Shown here: positions 53,125 through 62,545 of the stretch, piece after piece
How positions within the stretch are numbered: position 1 is the stretch's first letter
Layout of the letters: each line of letters opens with the position of its first letter
Assembly (NCBI GenBank): GCA_014379585.1
Contig: JACMLN010000129.1
Location: 1-64,000, forward strand
From: Gloeobacterales cyanobacterium ES-bin-313
GTDB lineage: Bacteria; Cyanobacteriota; Cyanobacteriia; Gloeobacterales; Gloeobacteraceae
Reading direction: 5' to 3'
Length of the DNA: 64,000 nucleotides
Notes under the pieces: model-generated
Databases searched by the model: none
What the model was told of the DNA's origin: nothing
The model's input: only the letters and a program-made list of their open reading frames with translations
Translations under genes and position numbers: made by a program

Positions 53125-53166
53125 CAAACTAGACCAGTTTAGACAAAACCTTTTTGGAGTGGATTC

Positions 53167-55401
53167 ATGAGAATGGTTCGGCTTTGTGCTGTCCTGTTAT
53201 TGGCAGAAACCCTCGCCCTCACTATGTCTGCAAATGCCCAGGAAGTAACTCCTCCTTCGAAGCCAATCCCTCGAATCAACGAGTTGAAAACGCCTCAATT
53301 TGGTGCCGGTTGGCTCGCCCAAGTACCAAACCCCAAGGACATCGCCCAGGGAACTTCTCCAAATAGTGCCGATCTTCTTGATGAGGTGACAGTCCAAGGA
53401 CTGCGGGGCTATCACCCCTCCAAATCATCCACAGCTACAGGCACGAATACTTCTATTCTTGAGACACCTTTTTCTGTACAGGTGATTCCCCAGGAGGTCA
53501 TTCGCGATCAACAAGCGATTAGCATTCAAGAAGTGGTCAGTAATGTTAGTAGCGTGACTTATTTTGGCAATACGGGTGGGCGAGAAGCGAACTTTAATAT
53601 TCGCGGATTCGGCAATCCCCTCGGCGCAAGTGCCCCTGTCCTCAGGGATGGTTATCGGCTGTACGGGAGTTTTCAGGCTATTCCGGAACTTGCCAATCTC
53701 CAACAAGTAGAAGTCCTTAAAGGCCCATCCTCGATTTTATATGGACAAACAGAGCCGGGTGGGATTATCAATTTGGTCTCGAAGCAGCCTTTGGCCAAAC
53801 CCTTTTTTGAAGCCGAAGTTCAAGCGGGCAGCCGGGAATTGGTGCGTCCTCGGATCGATCTCGGTGGCCCACTCACTGCTGATGGAAATCTGCTCTATCG
53901 CTTGAATGCTTCTTATAAACACGAAAGTAGTTTTCGCAATTTCGTTACGGACTCCAACCGCTTCTCTGTCGCCCCAATCCTGCGTTGGAAAATTGATGAG
54001 CGCACTGATCTGAGCTTTAATTTGGAATATACCTACAATCGGGGGCCGGCTGATTTTGGGATTACGCAATTTAGGGATGGCGTTGCGCCTGTCGCTAGAG
54101 AGTTTGTTGTCAATAACCCGGACGATTCAGTCACCACAGATTACCTTAGCCTCGGTTATAGTTTTGAACATCGTTTCGACGACAATTGGAAAATTAGAAA
54201 CGGTTTTCGCTACATCAGCTACAACTATGACTACGGTGTCGTTGCACTTCCCCTGATTGTGCAAGACGAGACTGTCACGAGATTTTACGCGGATCAAGAT
54301 GGACAAGATCGTTCCTATTCGCTCTTCACCAATGTGGTTGGAAACTTCACAACAGGTACGATCAAGCATACGCTGCTTGCAGGCGTTGACCTAAATCGTA
54401 GCGAGTCGAGAATTATCTCTTTGCTGGATTTTGCTAATCCTTCTCCGCTCAATATCTTCAATCCTGATTACGTTCTGGTACCTAAGCCGAGTCGATCAGC
54501 TCTTTCCCTCTTTAATGACACCCTCACTACCAATAATCAATTGGGAATTTATCTCCAAGACCAGATTTACTTACTGGACAATTTGATTTTGGCTCCTGGA
54601 TTACGCTACGACAGTGTGACTCAAAGAGCGACCAACACACCGACCCCATTCACGGAAGGTGGTGTATCAGAACGCACAAGCGATGCTCTCACTCCCCGCC
54701 TTGGTTTGTTGTACCGACCTCTTCCAGAACTATCCCTCTTTACCAACTACTCCCGGTCATTTAACCCCACAACTTCCATTGGAGAAAATGGTGTTCCCTT
54801 AGAAGTAGAGCGTGGAGAAGGTTTCGAATTTGGGGTTAAGAGCAAACTATTCAATCAAAAGCTTCTCGCAACGCTCACTTACTTTGATATTACGAAACAA
54901 AATGTGGCTGTTGTCGATCCACAGAATCCTCTTTTCACAATTTCTGTTGGAGAGCAAAAAAGCCAAGGGGTTGAATTGGATATCGCGGGTGAAATATTGC
55001 CGGGATGGAAGGTGATTGGCTCCTATTCTTATATTGATGCCAAAGTTACGAAGGATACAACCTTAGAGAACATTGGCAATCCACTATTTGGTGTTCCTAA
55101 AAACAAAGCAAGCTTGTGGACGAGCTACACACTTCAACAAGGAGAACTACAGGGACTCGGCTTCGGTATCGGCTTAGAATACCTAGGAAACCGTTTTGGC
55201 GATCTCGCCAATAGCTACCAAGTTGGCGATTACTTGATTGGCAACGCATCAGTTTCTTACCGCCGAGATAAATATAGATTGGCAGTCAATATTCGGAATA
55301 TTTCTAACGCGAAATACATTGAATCTGTCACAGGCAATAACGGAGGCATCTATCCTGGTGCACCATTAACGGTGATTTTTTCCTTGTCATCTGAATTCTA
55401 G
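53167..55401 (+). CDS. TonB-dependent siderophore receptor
   Basis: A 744-residue outer-membrane receptor. A signal peptide ends near SANAQE. A linker (residues about 25-75) precedes the plug domain, with TPFSVQVIPQEVIRDQQAISIQEVV and VLKGPSSILYGQTEPGGIINLVSKQP. A 22-strand beta-barrel follows, ending in FSLSSEF with the C-terminal Phe required for outer-membrane insertion. The plug sequence is of the FhuE/FpvA ferric-siderophore class. It shares an operon with the upstream PepSY protein. The ligand is unknown, and no siderophore synthesis genes are in the window. Confidence 0.92.
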   Translation: MRMVRLCAVLLLAETLALTMSANAQEVTPPSKPIPRINELKTPQFGAGWLAQVPNPKDIAQGTSPNSADLLDEVTVQGLRGYHPSKSSTATGTNTSILETPFSVQVIPQEVIRDQQAISIQEVVSNVSSVTYFGNTGGREANFNIRGFGNPLGASAPVLRDGYRLYGSFQAIPELANLQQVEVLKGPSSILYGQTEPGGIINLVSKQPLAKPFFEAEVQAGSRELVRPRIDLGGPLTADGNLLYRLNASYKHESSFRNFVTDSNRFSVAPILRWKIDERTDLSFNLEYTYNRGPADFGITQFRDGVAPVAREFVVNNPDDSVTTDYLSLGYSFEHRFDDNWKIRNGFRYISYNYDYGVVALPLIVQDETVTRFYADQDGQDRSYSLFTNVVGNFTTGTIKHTLLAGVDLNRSESRIISLLDFANPSPLNIFNPDYVLVPKPSRSALSLFNDTLTTNNQLGIYLQDQIYLLDNLILAPGLRYDSVTQRATNTPTPFTEGGVSERTSDALTPRLGLLYRPLPELSLFTNYSRSFNPTTSIGENGVPLEVERGEGFEFGVKSKLFNQKLLATLTYFDITKQNVAVVDPQNPLFTISVGEQKSQGVELDIAGEILPGWKVIGSYSYIDAKVTKDTTLENIGNPLFGVPKNKASLWTSYTLQQGELQGLGFGIGLEYLGNRFGDLANSYQVGDYLIGNASVSYRRDKYRLAVNIRNISNAKYIESVTGNNGGIYPGAPLTVIFSLSSEF

Positions 55402-55584
55402 AGCCGATCTTCCGCAGGTTAGGCTGTGGCTCTCGGAATTTGTGTTTTGGGTCTAGATTTTGACTGGCCAAATCAATTTTAAGGTTTCGCTACTATTTCC
55501 TTAAAACGGATAATTTTTCAGGGTTCAGCTTGGCTGTCTTCGACAATGGGGCTGTCTGAACACAGTCTTACTGGAGGAATTGCC

Positions 55585-56511
55585 ATGAGATCTTGGCTGG
55601 TAAACGCATTTGCCTGTGTCATTACCGTAATGGCGCTGCACCCAGCGGTGGCTAAAGATACAACTGCGCGGGTTAACACAATTCGCTGCTCCTCCTGCAA
55701 CGACTGGAACCGACCGCAAGTTCCCTTTCGCGTCTATGGCAACACATATTACGTTGGAGTACACGGTCTCAGCGCCGTCCTGATTGCAACCTCAAAGGGC
55801 CTGATCCTCTTAGATGGTGGCTTACCCCAGTCGATTCCCCTCATCGAAGCGAATATTCGGAAGCTTGGCTTCCAAGTCAAAGACATCCGGTTGATTTTGA
55901 ATTCCCACGCTCACTTCGATCATGCCGGTGGTATTGCTGGATTGCAGCGGGACAGTGGTGCAGTCGTGATCGCCAGTACCCTTGGAGCACAAGCACTCCG
56001 CAATGGGCAACTCGGCCAAGAGGATCCCCAGTACAACCCATCTGAAAAGTCTGGTTTTCCAAAAGTGCCGCAAGTGCGGGGGGTTCAAGATGGCGAGAAA
56101 GTCAATTTGGGCGATGTGTCTGTCACTGCCTACTTGACGCCTGGTCACACACCCGGCAGCACCACTTGGGCATGGCAGTCCTGCGAGAAGAAGCGTTGCC
56201 TATCCATCGTGTACGCAGATAGCCTCAATCCGGTTTCCGCCGAGGGCTTCCGTTTTACAGGAGGTAGTCGGCACCCAGATATCTCCAGCCAATTTCAACA
56301 GAGCATCGACCGGGTCAGCAACTTGCCCTGTGATATTCTGTTGAGCGTCCATCCAGATTTTTCCGATGTGTTTGAGAAACTGGAACGCCGCCAAAAAGGA
56401 TCAGCAGTAAATCCATTCATTGACCCACAGGGTTGCCGCACCTACGCTAGTACAGCAAATCGCCGACTGCAGGAGCGGCTAAGTCTAGAGCAGGTGAAGA
56501 CCGGGAAGTAA
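55585..56511 (+). CDS. Subclass B3 metallo-beta-lactamase-like hydrolase
   Basis: A 308-residue exported enzyme. A Sec signal peptide ends near HPAVAK. The B3 zinc ligands are visible: H108-A-H110-F-D112-H113, H188 (TPGHTPGS) and H256 (SVHPDF), with TSKGLILLDGGL as in the B3 group. An extra N-terminal CSSC pair precedes the core. True B3 enzymes hydrolyse beta-lactams, but related cyanobacterial proteins may cleave other amides or lactones, so resistance activity is not shown. GGAGG 7 nt upstream supports ATG 55585. It lies 183 bp after the receptor gene. Confidence 0.85.
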   Translation: MRSWLVNAFACVITVMALHPAVAKDTTARVNTIRCSSCNDWNRPQVPFRVYGNTYYVGVHGLSAVLIATSKGLILLDGGLPQSIPLIEANIRKLGFQVKDIRLILNSHAHFDHAGGIAGLQRDSGAVVIASTLGAQALRNGQLGQEDPQYNPSEKSGFPKVPQVRGVQDGEKVNLGDVSVTAYLTPGHTPGSTTWAWQSCEKKRCLSIVYADSLNPVSAEGFRFTGGSRHPDISSQFQQSIDRVSNLPCDILLSVHPDFSDVFEKLERRQKGSAVNPFIDPQGCRTYASTANRRLQERLSLEQVKTGK

Positions 56512-56559
56512 CGAACTACCCTAGTGCAGGTTGCTACATCAACAAGAATCTGCCGCAAT

Positions 56560-57798
56560 TCAGTTGTCCATTTTCGCCACTTCTTCTGGGCCAACGAGGG
56601 AGATGATCGGGTTGCGGAAGGTGCTTTGGGCAACGGATTGGATCGCTTCGCGAGTGACTGCTTCGACTGCTTGGATATAGGTTTTGTCGAAGTCGGCACC
56701 CACTCCAATCGCTTCGTAGGTTCCAACAAGTTGGGCGATTTGGCTGTTCGTCTGCTTACCAAGGGCGTGTTGGCCGATCAGCTTATTTTTGGCAACGCGC
56801 AGTTCTTCGTCGCTGAGTAAGAGATCGCAAAGGCGTTGGGTTTCGCTCTGCAAGCCCTCTTCACAGGTCGCCGCATTTTCAGGCGCAGTACCAATGTAAG
56901 TGACAAAGTGAGAGGTATCGACGCGAGTTGGGAAAAAGGCCGAGACTTCGTAGGCAAGCCCGCGTTTTTCTCGCAGTTCAGTAAACAGGCGACTCGAAAG
57001 ACCACTGCCTAAATACGTGCCAATCAATTTCAACACCGGGAAATCTGGCGAAGCGATTGCAACCGCTTCGTAACCAACAAGCACCGTGCTTTGTTGGGTT
57101 GGTTGCACTTCACGCAAGGTCACAGGATGGGCAATAAGCTCCTTGAGCAAAGATCGAACAATGATCGGAGTTTCAGGCGCAGACCAGTGGGAAAGCAATT
57201 TTTCAGCAAGGGCGACAACCTGTTTCGGTTCTACGGGGCCGACAACCACAAATACAGCATTGTCCGGGCGGAAATAGGTTTTGTAAAAAGTGACGAGGTC
57301 TTCACGGGTGATGCTGTTGACACTTTCCTCCGTTCCCAAATCTGAATAGGCGTAAGGATGATCGCCGTACAGGGCAGTGCGGAACTGATTGTAGGCGACG
57401 GTGAAAGGCCGTTCCTGTTGGGAGCGAATACTTTGCAGGGTATTTTTGCGTTCGAGTTCAAGTTGTTCTTCGGGGAAAGTCGCTTCGTAGAGCAGTTGCG
57501 CAGTCAGGTCGAGAAGCTCTGGGAAATCTTCACTGAGACTCTTGGTGAAGACAATCGTATAGTCGGGGTTGCTGTCTGCACCGAGCATCGCACCGATGGA
57601 CTCGACTTTATGGGCGAGTTCCATAGAGGAATATTGTTCAGTTCCTTTGGTGAGCAGGGCACTGAGGAGATGGGCAACACCGGGCTTCGGTTCTTGTCGA
57701 GAACCTGATTTGAAGAAAAAGCGGGTGCTAACAATATCGACCGTCGGATTTGGGATGACCAAAATCTCTAAGCCATTGGGCAATGTGGTGCGATACAT
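56560..57798 (-). CDS. M16 family peptidase, non-catalytic partner
   Basis: A 412-residue member of the M16B group. The zinc motif HxxEH is replaced (HLLSALLTKGT), so it lacks catalytic zinc. It keeps the substrate-gripping Arg/Tyr motif region (GLSSRLFTELREKRGLAYEV), as in the R/Y subunits of two-chain M16B proteases. ATG 57798 with GAGG upstream starts 5 bp after the stop of the catalytic partner, so the two are made together and should form a heterodimer. The N-terminal extension to 57849 is rejected. Confidence 0.9.
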   Translation of the reverse strand: MYRTTLPNGLEILVIPNPTVDIVSTRFFFKSGSRQEPKPGVAHLLSALLTKGTEQYSSMELAHKVESIGAMLGADSNPDYTIVFTKSLSEDFPELLDLTAQLLYEATFPEEQLELERKNTLQSIRSQQERPFTVAYNQFRTALYGDHPYAYSDLGTEESVNSITREDLVTFYKTYFRPDNAVFVVVGPVEPKQVVALAEKLLSHWSAPETPIIVRSLLKELIAHPVTLREVQPTQQSTVLVGYEAVAIASPDFPVLKLIGTYLGSGLSSRLFTELREKRGLAYEVSAFFPTRVDTSHFVTYIGTAPENAATCEEGLQSETQRLCDLLLSDEELRVAKNKLIGQHALGKQTNSQIAQLVGTYEAIGVGADFDKTYIQAVEAVTREAIQSVAQSTFRNPIISLVGPEEVAKMDN

Positions 57799-57802
57799 CG
57801 AG

Positions 57803-59080
57803 TTAAGCCTCTGGGAGTAAACGCAAGACCACAGCTTGCTCTGGAGCAAGATATTGGCGTGCCACGGACTGAAGCTTCTCGGTTGTTACCTGTTGTAACT
57901 GCTGAGGATAGTCGAGGGCGAGATCAAGCGTAGCCAGCGTGTTGTAGTAACCGTAAAGCCCGGCCAACTGAGAAGGAGATTCGGTATTGAAGATGAAATC
58001 GTTGCGCAACATACGAACAGCGCGCTCTAGTTCTTGTTCTGAGAAACCTTCCTGGATAATCGCCTGCATGGTTTCGCGAATTTCCGCCTCGACAGGGTCA
58101 AGAAATTCAGCATCGGCTTGGGCGACGATTAAAAACAATCCTGGCTGCTGCTGGGGCATGAAGTAAGCATGGATGGAGCGTACCCACCCTTTCTCTTCCC
58201 GCAGGGAGCGGACAAGGCGTGATGTACGGCCTTCGCTCAGAATGACACCTAGCACTTCAAGGGTAATCGCCGCTTCGAGATCTCCAATCGGCGCACCGAG
58301 CCAAGAAAGCATTAAACGGGGCTGCTCAAGGCGCGGCAGGTAATGGGTGATGGTTTTGGGTTTCGGCAATTCAGGTTGCGCAATGGTTGGGATCGGCGCA
58401 GTGGTCGTCGTTGTGAATTGGCCAAATTCTTTTTGAACCGTAGCCAACATCTCGGCTTCGCTCACACCACCGACGATCACAACCGTCGTATTGGCAGGTT
58501 GATAGCGCTCGCGGTGGTAGGCTCGCATCTGATCCGCGCTCATGGCCAACAGGTGATCGGCGGTGCCCAACACGGGTCGCCCGTAAGGATGCTCCGGGTA
58601 CATGACCTTGCTGAGAATGTCGTAGGCTTGGCGATCAGGGCTGTCCTGGGAACGACGAATTTCTTCGAGAACGACGAGGCGTTCTCGTTCGTATTCTTCC
58701 GGTGGAATCGCTGCATTGAGCACGAGTTCTGCCAGGTAAGGCAGCGTCTCTTGAAAATGCTCGTTAGCAACGGTGATGTAGTAGTGGGTATAGTCGTGAC
58801 TCGTGGCAGCGTTGGTCGCTCCGCCTCGGCTCTCGATCTCGTAGTCGAAGACCCCTGGACCGAGCTTCTCGGTACCCTTGAAAATCATGTGTTCTAGGAA
58901 GTGAGAAACGCCTGAAAGTACTTCAGGCTCAGTTCTTGCCCCGGTGCGCACCCAAATATCGCAGGTGACGGCAGCAGCGGTGGGCACATGCTGGAGAATA
59001 GCCGTCAGGCCACTGGGTAAAGTGTGGACAACACCAGGGAAGGCCCGTGTTTTAGAAGGAATCGCGGAGATAGCTGTCAT
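57803..59080 (-). CDS. M16 family zinc peptidase, catalytic subunit
   Basis: A 425-residue M16B peptidase resembling the processing-peptidase beta subunit. The inverted zinc motif H60-FLE63-H64 (HFLEHMIFKGT) is intact, with a distal glutamate expected near VVLEEIRRSQD. The second half carries SEGRTSRLVRSLREEKGWVRSI. It has no signal peptide, so it is probably cytosolic. It forms an operon and predicted heterodimer with the inactive M16 protein downstream. It likely degrades or trims peptides such as signal fragments. Confidence 0.92.
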   Translation of the reverse strand: MTAISAIPSKTRAFPGVVHTLPSGLTAILQHVPTAAAVTCDIWVRTGARTEPEVLSGVSHFLEHMIFKGTEKLGPGVFDYEIESRGGATNAATSHDYTHYYITVANEHFQETLPYLAELVLNAAIPPEEYERERLVVLEEIRRSQDSPDRQAYDILSKVMYPEHPYGRPVLGTADHLLAMSADQMRAYHRERYQPANTTVVIVGGVSEAEMLATVQKEFGQFTTTTTAPIPTIAQPELPKPKTITHYLPRLEQPRLMLSWLGAPIGDLEAAITLEVLGVILSEGRTSRLVRSLREEKGWVRSIHAYFMPQQQPGLFLIVAQADAEFLDPVEAEIRETMQAIIQEGFSEQELERAVRMLRNDFIFNTESPSQLAGLYGYYNTLATLDLALDYPQQLQQVTTEKLQSVARQYLAPEQAVVLRLLPEA

Positions 59081-59203
59081 ACCTCTATATTAAGTCCGAA
59101 GCGTTGAGAGATGCGAAGTGTCTAAAGGGAGATTGCATCGATTCGATGACGAAGTGCGGAGAAAGAAGATCTATGATCTGGCAAGGCACAGAGAAGGGAC
59201 GCT

Positions 59204-60823
59204 GTGAAAATTGGTCTTCTCCAACTGAATTTGACCGTCGGCGACCTTGTTGGCAATGCCCAACGCATCGAGTTGGCGGCGCTTGCCTGTGCAGACCAAG
59301 GGGCGCAGTTGGCCGTCACGTCTGAATTAGCCCTGTTTGGCTATCCGCCACGGGATTTGCTCCTTGAACCGGCTTGGGTCGCCACTGCTGAGGAGATCTC
59401 TTTAAAGCTTGCCCAAAGCCTCAAAGGAAAAGTAGATCTACTCCTTGGCACAGCCATTGCCCATCCTGACCAAGGAAAGCCCCTTTTGAATGCTGTCGTT
59501 CTCCTCGAAACGGGTCAAGTAAAACCCTGCGCGTCCAAGATGCTCCTGCCGACTTACGATGTTTTCGATGAAGCGCGGTATTTTGAACCTGCTCCCCAAG
59601 CCCACGCCATCGAACTTCTCGCAAAGCGGTTCGGGGTGAGCATCTGCGAAGACCTTTGGAATGACGGCCAGTTCTGGCCGACTCAGCGCTATTCCCGCGA
59701 CCCAATTGCCGAAATCGCTGGTGATATCGATCTATTAGTCAATCTTTCCAGTTCGCCTTTTTATCGCGACAAACAAGTACTGCGCGAGGAGATGATTGCC
59801 CACACTGCCCGCCGCCACAAGATTCCGGTGATCTATGTCAATCAAGTCGGTGGCAACGATGAGCTGATCTTCGATGGGCGCAGTTGTGTCTTCGATGCCC
59901 GTGGAACGCTGATCGCCCGAGCCAAAGCCTTCGATGAAGACATCTTGGTCTGCGATCTCAACGCAACACAGATACCTGCCCCCAGTCCTACAGGTGAAGC
60001 TGAAATCTGGGAAGCCCTCGTCCTCGGAACCCGCGACTACGCCCATAAGTGTGGTTTCACCCAGGGTTTGGTCGCCCTCTCCGGCGGCATCGATTCTGCT
60101 TTGACAGTGGCGATTGTTGCTGAAGCCCTTGGTTCAGAAAATCTGTTGGCTGTGATGATGCCTTCGCCCTACTCCAGTTCAGGCAGTATCGACGATAGCC
60201 TCGCCTTGGCGGAGAATTTGGGCGTTGAAACGCTAAAATTGCCCATCGCATCCGCAATGACAGCCTACGAAGAGATCCTCGCAAAGCCCTTCGCTGGCCT
60301 CGCCCCAGACATCACAGAGGAAAATCTCCAAGCTCGGATTCGCGGGAACTTGATCATGGCGCTCTCCAACAAGCTGCGCCGTCTGGTCTTTACGACAGGC
60401 AACAAATCAGAAATTGCCGTCGGCTACAGTACCCTCTACGGCGATACAGCCGGCGCTTTAGGCGTAATCGGCGATCTGTTCAAAACCGAAGTCTACAGAC
60501 TCGCCCACTGGATCAATCGCAACGGTACAGTGATTCCTGAAGCGATTTTGACCAAAGCGCCCTCCGCCGAATTGAAGCCTGACCAGCGCGATCAAGACAC
60601 CTTGCCTCCCTACGAAATCCTTGATGCCATTCTCCGCGCCCGCATCGAAGGCCATCAAAGTACGGCTCAGATCGTTGCACAAGGCTTCGATCCTGCCGTC
60701 GTCGAGCGAGTCTTGAAAATGATGCGCATCGCCGAATTTAAACGCGGCCAACTGCCCCCCAGTTTGAAAGTTTCTTCCCGTGCCTTTGGCCTCGGTTGGC
60801 AAATGCCCATCGCCCGCCGATAA
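59204..60823 (+). CDS. nadE: Glutamine-dependent NAD+ synthetase
   Basis: A 539-residue two-domain enzyme. The N-terminal nitrilase-like glutaminase (residues about 1-250) has the catalytic Glu (TSELALFGYPPRD), Lys (SKMLLPTYDVFDE) and Cys (GVSICEDLWNDG). The C-terminal ATP-pyrophosphatase synthetase domain has ALSGGIDSALTVAI and GNKSEIAVGYSTLYGD. It makes NAD+ from deamido-NAD using glutamine nitrogen. The start is GTG 59204 with AAGG upstream. It is divergent from the M16 operon. Confidence 0.95.
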   Translation: MKIGLLQLNLTVGDLVGNAQRIELAALACADQGAQLAVTSELALFGYPPRDLLLEPAWVATAEEISLKLAQSLKGKVDLLLGTAIAHPDQGKPLLNAVVLLETGQVKPCASKMLLPTYDVFDEARYFEPAPQAHAIELLAKRFGVSICEDLWNDGQFWPTQRYSRDPIAEIAGDIDLLVNLSSSPFYRDKQVLREEMIAHTARRHKIPVIYVNQVGGNDELIFDGRSCVFDARGTLIARAKAFDEDILVCDLNATQIPAPSPTGEAEIWEALVLGTRDYAHKCGFTQGLVALSGGIDSALTVAIVAEALGSENLLAVMMPSPYSSSGSIDDSLALAENLGVETLKLPIASAMTAYEEILAKPFAGLAPDITEENLQARIRGNLIMALSNKLRRLVFTTGNKSEIAVGYSTLYGDTAGALGVIGDLFKTEVYRLAHWINRNGTVIPEAILTKAPSAELKPDQRDQDTLPPYEILDAILRARIEGHQSTAQIVAQGFDPAVVERVLKMMRIAEFKRGQLPPSLKVSSRAFGLGWQMPIARR

Positions 60824-60843
60824 GACCTTTTAGGAACTTGTAG

Positions 60844-60863
60844 GGGCGCAGCATGCTGCGCCC
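60844..60863. repeat. Perfect 20-bp GC-rich palindrome
   Basis: GGGCGCAGCA/TGCTGCGCCC with no loop, 20 bp after the nadE stop, set in a TAGGGGCGCAGC… context of the kind dispersed in many cyanobacterial genomes. It may double as the nadE transcript end. Confidence 0.55.
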
Positions 60864-60965
60864 AACCTCAGGCAAGCTCACGACCACAAGACTCCATTGA
60901 AAGTTTGCGGATTCCACGAAGGAAAGCGGGTAGCCTCTAGTAAAGAACTGTTTCGTGGTGAAGGA

Positions 60966-61889
60966 ATGTTGGCAAGTTCTGTCGATGGGCGCATCCATAA
61001 ATTGCTGACCCACCTAGAAACCTTGATTGTTGGGCGGCAGTGGCCGTTAAAGCTGTCCCTCGTCACCTTGCTCAGTGGTGGCCATGCCCTACTCGAAGAT
61101 GTGCCTGGTGTGGGAAAAACCTTGATTGCCCGTTCGTTGGCCGCAGCAATTGGAGGCCGTTTTCAACGCATTCAGTTCACTCCAGACTTGCTCCCTGCCG
61201 ATGTCACAGGCTCCAGCGTTTGGAATCCCCAAAAAGGCAGTTTTGAATTTATTCCTGGCCCTGTGTTTGCCAATGTACTGCTCGCCGACGAAATCAACCG
61301 GGCAACCCCACGTACCCAGGCCGCTCTGCTTGAGGTGATGGAAGAACAACAGGTGACGACAGATGGTGTCAGTCGTGTTCTCGATGCGCCTTTCTTTGTG
61401 ATCGCCACCCAAAACCCAATCGAGTACCAGGGCACGTTCCCGTTACCAGAAGCCCAGTTGGATCGCTTCACCTTGTCTTTTAGTTTGGGCTATCCCAGTG
61501 AGGGCGAAGAACTGCAAATGCTCAAGCGTCAACTTGAACCGACTGCGACCAAGAAGCCAGAAGCGCCTCTCAGCCCACAAGATGTGATCGAGTTGCGCCA
61601 ACGCTGTCAGGCTGTTACCGTCACCGAACCACTTCAGCGCTACATCTTGGCGCTCGTGCGTCGCACCCGCGACGACAACCAGATTCTTTTGGGTGCCAGT
61701 CCCCGTGGAGCAATCGCTCTTCAACGTGCTGGTCAGGCCCTCGCCTACCTAGAAGGCCGCGATTTCGTTTTGCCCGACGACATCAAGATTCTTGCTCCTT
61801 ACGCCCTCGCCCATCGCATTGTCCCCGCCAGTGGCAAACAGGCTGACAAGCAAATTGCCCGCATCATCGATACAACAGCAATTCCCTGA
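60966..61889 (+). CDS. MoxR family AAA+ ATPase
   Basis: A 307-residue MoxR-type ATPase. It has Walker A LLEDVPGVGKTLIA, Walker B VLLADEINRATPRTQ, sensor 1 (VIATQNPIEYQGT), arginine finger (LPEAQLDRF) and sensor 2 (GASPRGAIALQRA), with the C-terminal lid. MoxR proteins act as chaperones with von Willebrand A proteins, but no DUF58 or vWA gene lies alongside. ATG 60966 is chosen although its GAAGGA site is very close; TTG 60897 is the alternative. Confidence 0.88.
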   Translation: MLASSVDGRIHKLLTHLETLIVGRQWPLKLSLVTLLSGGHALLEDVPGVGKTLIARSLAAAIGGRFQRIQFTPDLLPADVTGSSVWNPQKGSFEFIPGPVFANVLLADEINRATPRTQAALLEVMEEQQVTTDGVSRVLDAPFFVIATQNPIEYQGTFPLPEAQLDRFTLSFSLGYPSEGEELQMLKRQLEPTATKKPEAPLSPQDVIELRQRCQAVTVTEPLQRYILALVRRTRDDNQILLGASPRGAIALQRAGQALAYLEGRDFVLPDDIKILAPYALAHRIVPASGKQADKQIARIIDTTAIP

Positions 61890-62046
61890 GCAGAATGCCG
61901 CCACACCTGAAACATGTAGGGGTTCCACTCAGGATCAATCTGCAAAAAGTCTATGTCTTTGGGCTTGCGTTCTCCTGACTTGAGGTAGAGCCTTGCGCGA
62001 AGTGAAAATCCTACGATGAAGGTATGAAGATTCTAGGAGTTTCAAG

Positions 62047-62244
62047 ATGAATACTGAACCACGCGATAACGTTAGTACGGCTGAAATTAATGGCGCGGAT
62101 CGTAACGCTTTCTTATTTGGTTTTACCCCCCAAGCTGAAATTTGGAATGGCCGTTTCGCTATGATCGGATTTATTGCCTACCTCTTGATCGACCTCGCTG
62201 GCTATAGTGTTGTCCGCGATGTTCTCAAGCTCGTGACTCGCTAA
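62047..62244 (+). CDS. hli: High-light-inducible protein (one-helix chlorophyll-binding-like)
   Basis: A 65-residue protein with one transmembrane helix bearing the LHC-type chlorophyll-binding motif ExxNxR (AEIWNGRFAMIGF). HLIPs bind chlorophyll and carotenoid, dissipate excess energy and aid photosystem II assembly or chlorophyll synthesis under stress. TAGGAG lies about 8 nt before ATG 62047. A strong terminator follows, so it is monocistronic. Confidence 0.93.
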   Translation: MNTEPRDNVSTAEINGADRNAFLFGFTPQAEIWNGRFAMIGFIAYLLIDLAGYSVVRDVLKLVTR

Positions 62245-62260
62245 ATAATCTATCACTTTG

Positions 62261-62291
62261 AAAAGCTGGAAGGTTTCCCTTCCAGCTTTTT
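62261..62291 (+). terminator. Rho-independent terminator of the hli gene
   Basis: A perfect 13-bp stem (62261-62273 with 62278-62290) with a 4-base loop and a T tail, 16 bp after the hli stop. Confidence 0.93.
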
Positions 62292-62360
62292 CGTGTTCCT
62301 ATTCAAATGACTTCTGACTACGCTATAGTGTGGGCAAAATCATTGTTCTAGAAAAATTTC

Positions 62361-62510
62361 ATGAGTCGTTCCACCGATCAAAGCAGGAAAACCCCGCACC
62401 TGGATGATGATCCTGGGTGGGGTCGTTTGCTTTTTGCTGCGCATCGTCAGCGTTTGGCAACATTGGAATCTACCCAAAGTCAACGGTTTCTAGGCGTGAG
62501 TGAACCCTAA
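62361..62510 (+). CDS. Small hypothetical protein (49 aa)
   Basis: An ATG-started frame of 49 codons ending TAA, placed between the hli terminator and a convergent gene. The product is charged, with DDDPGWGRLLFAAHRQRLATLE as its most protein-like part, and has no membrane helix. No strong ribosome site is seen, but a TATAGTGT box lies about 40 bp upstream (TTCTGACTACGCTATAGTG), suggesting a promoter. Family unknown. Confidence 0.45.
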   Translation: MSRSTDQSRKTPHLDDDPGWGRLLFAAHRQRLATLESTQSQRFLGVSEP

Positions 62511-62545
62511 AACCAACACGGGTAGAATCCGGCCTGTTTAGATCA

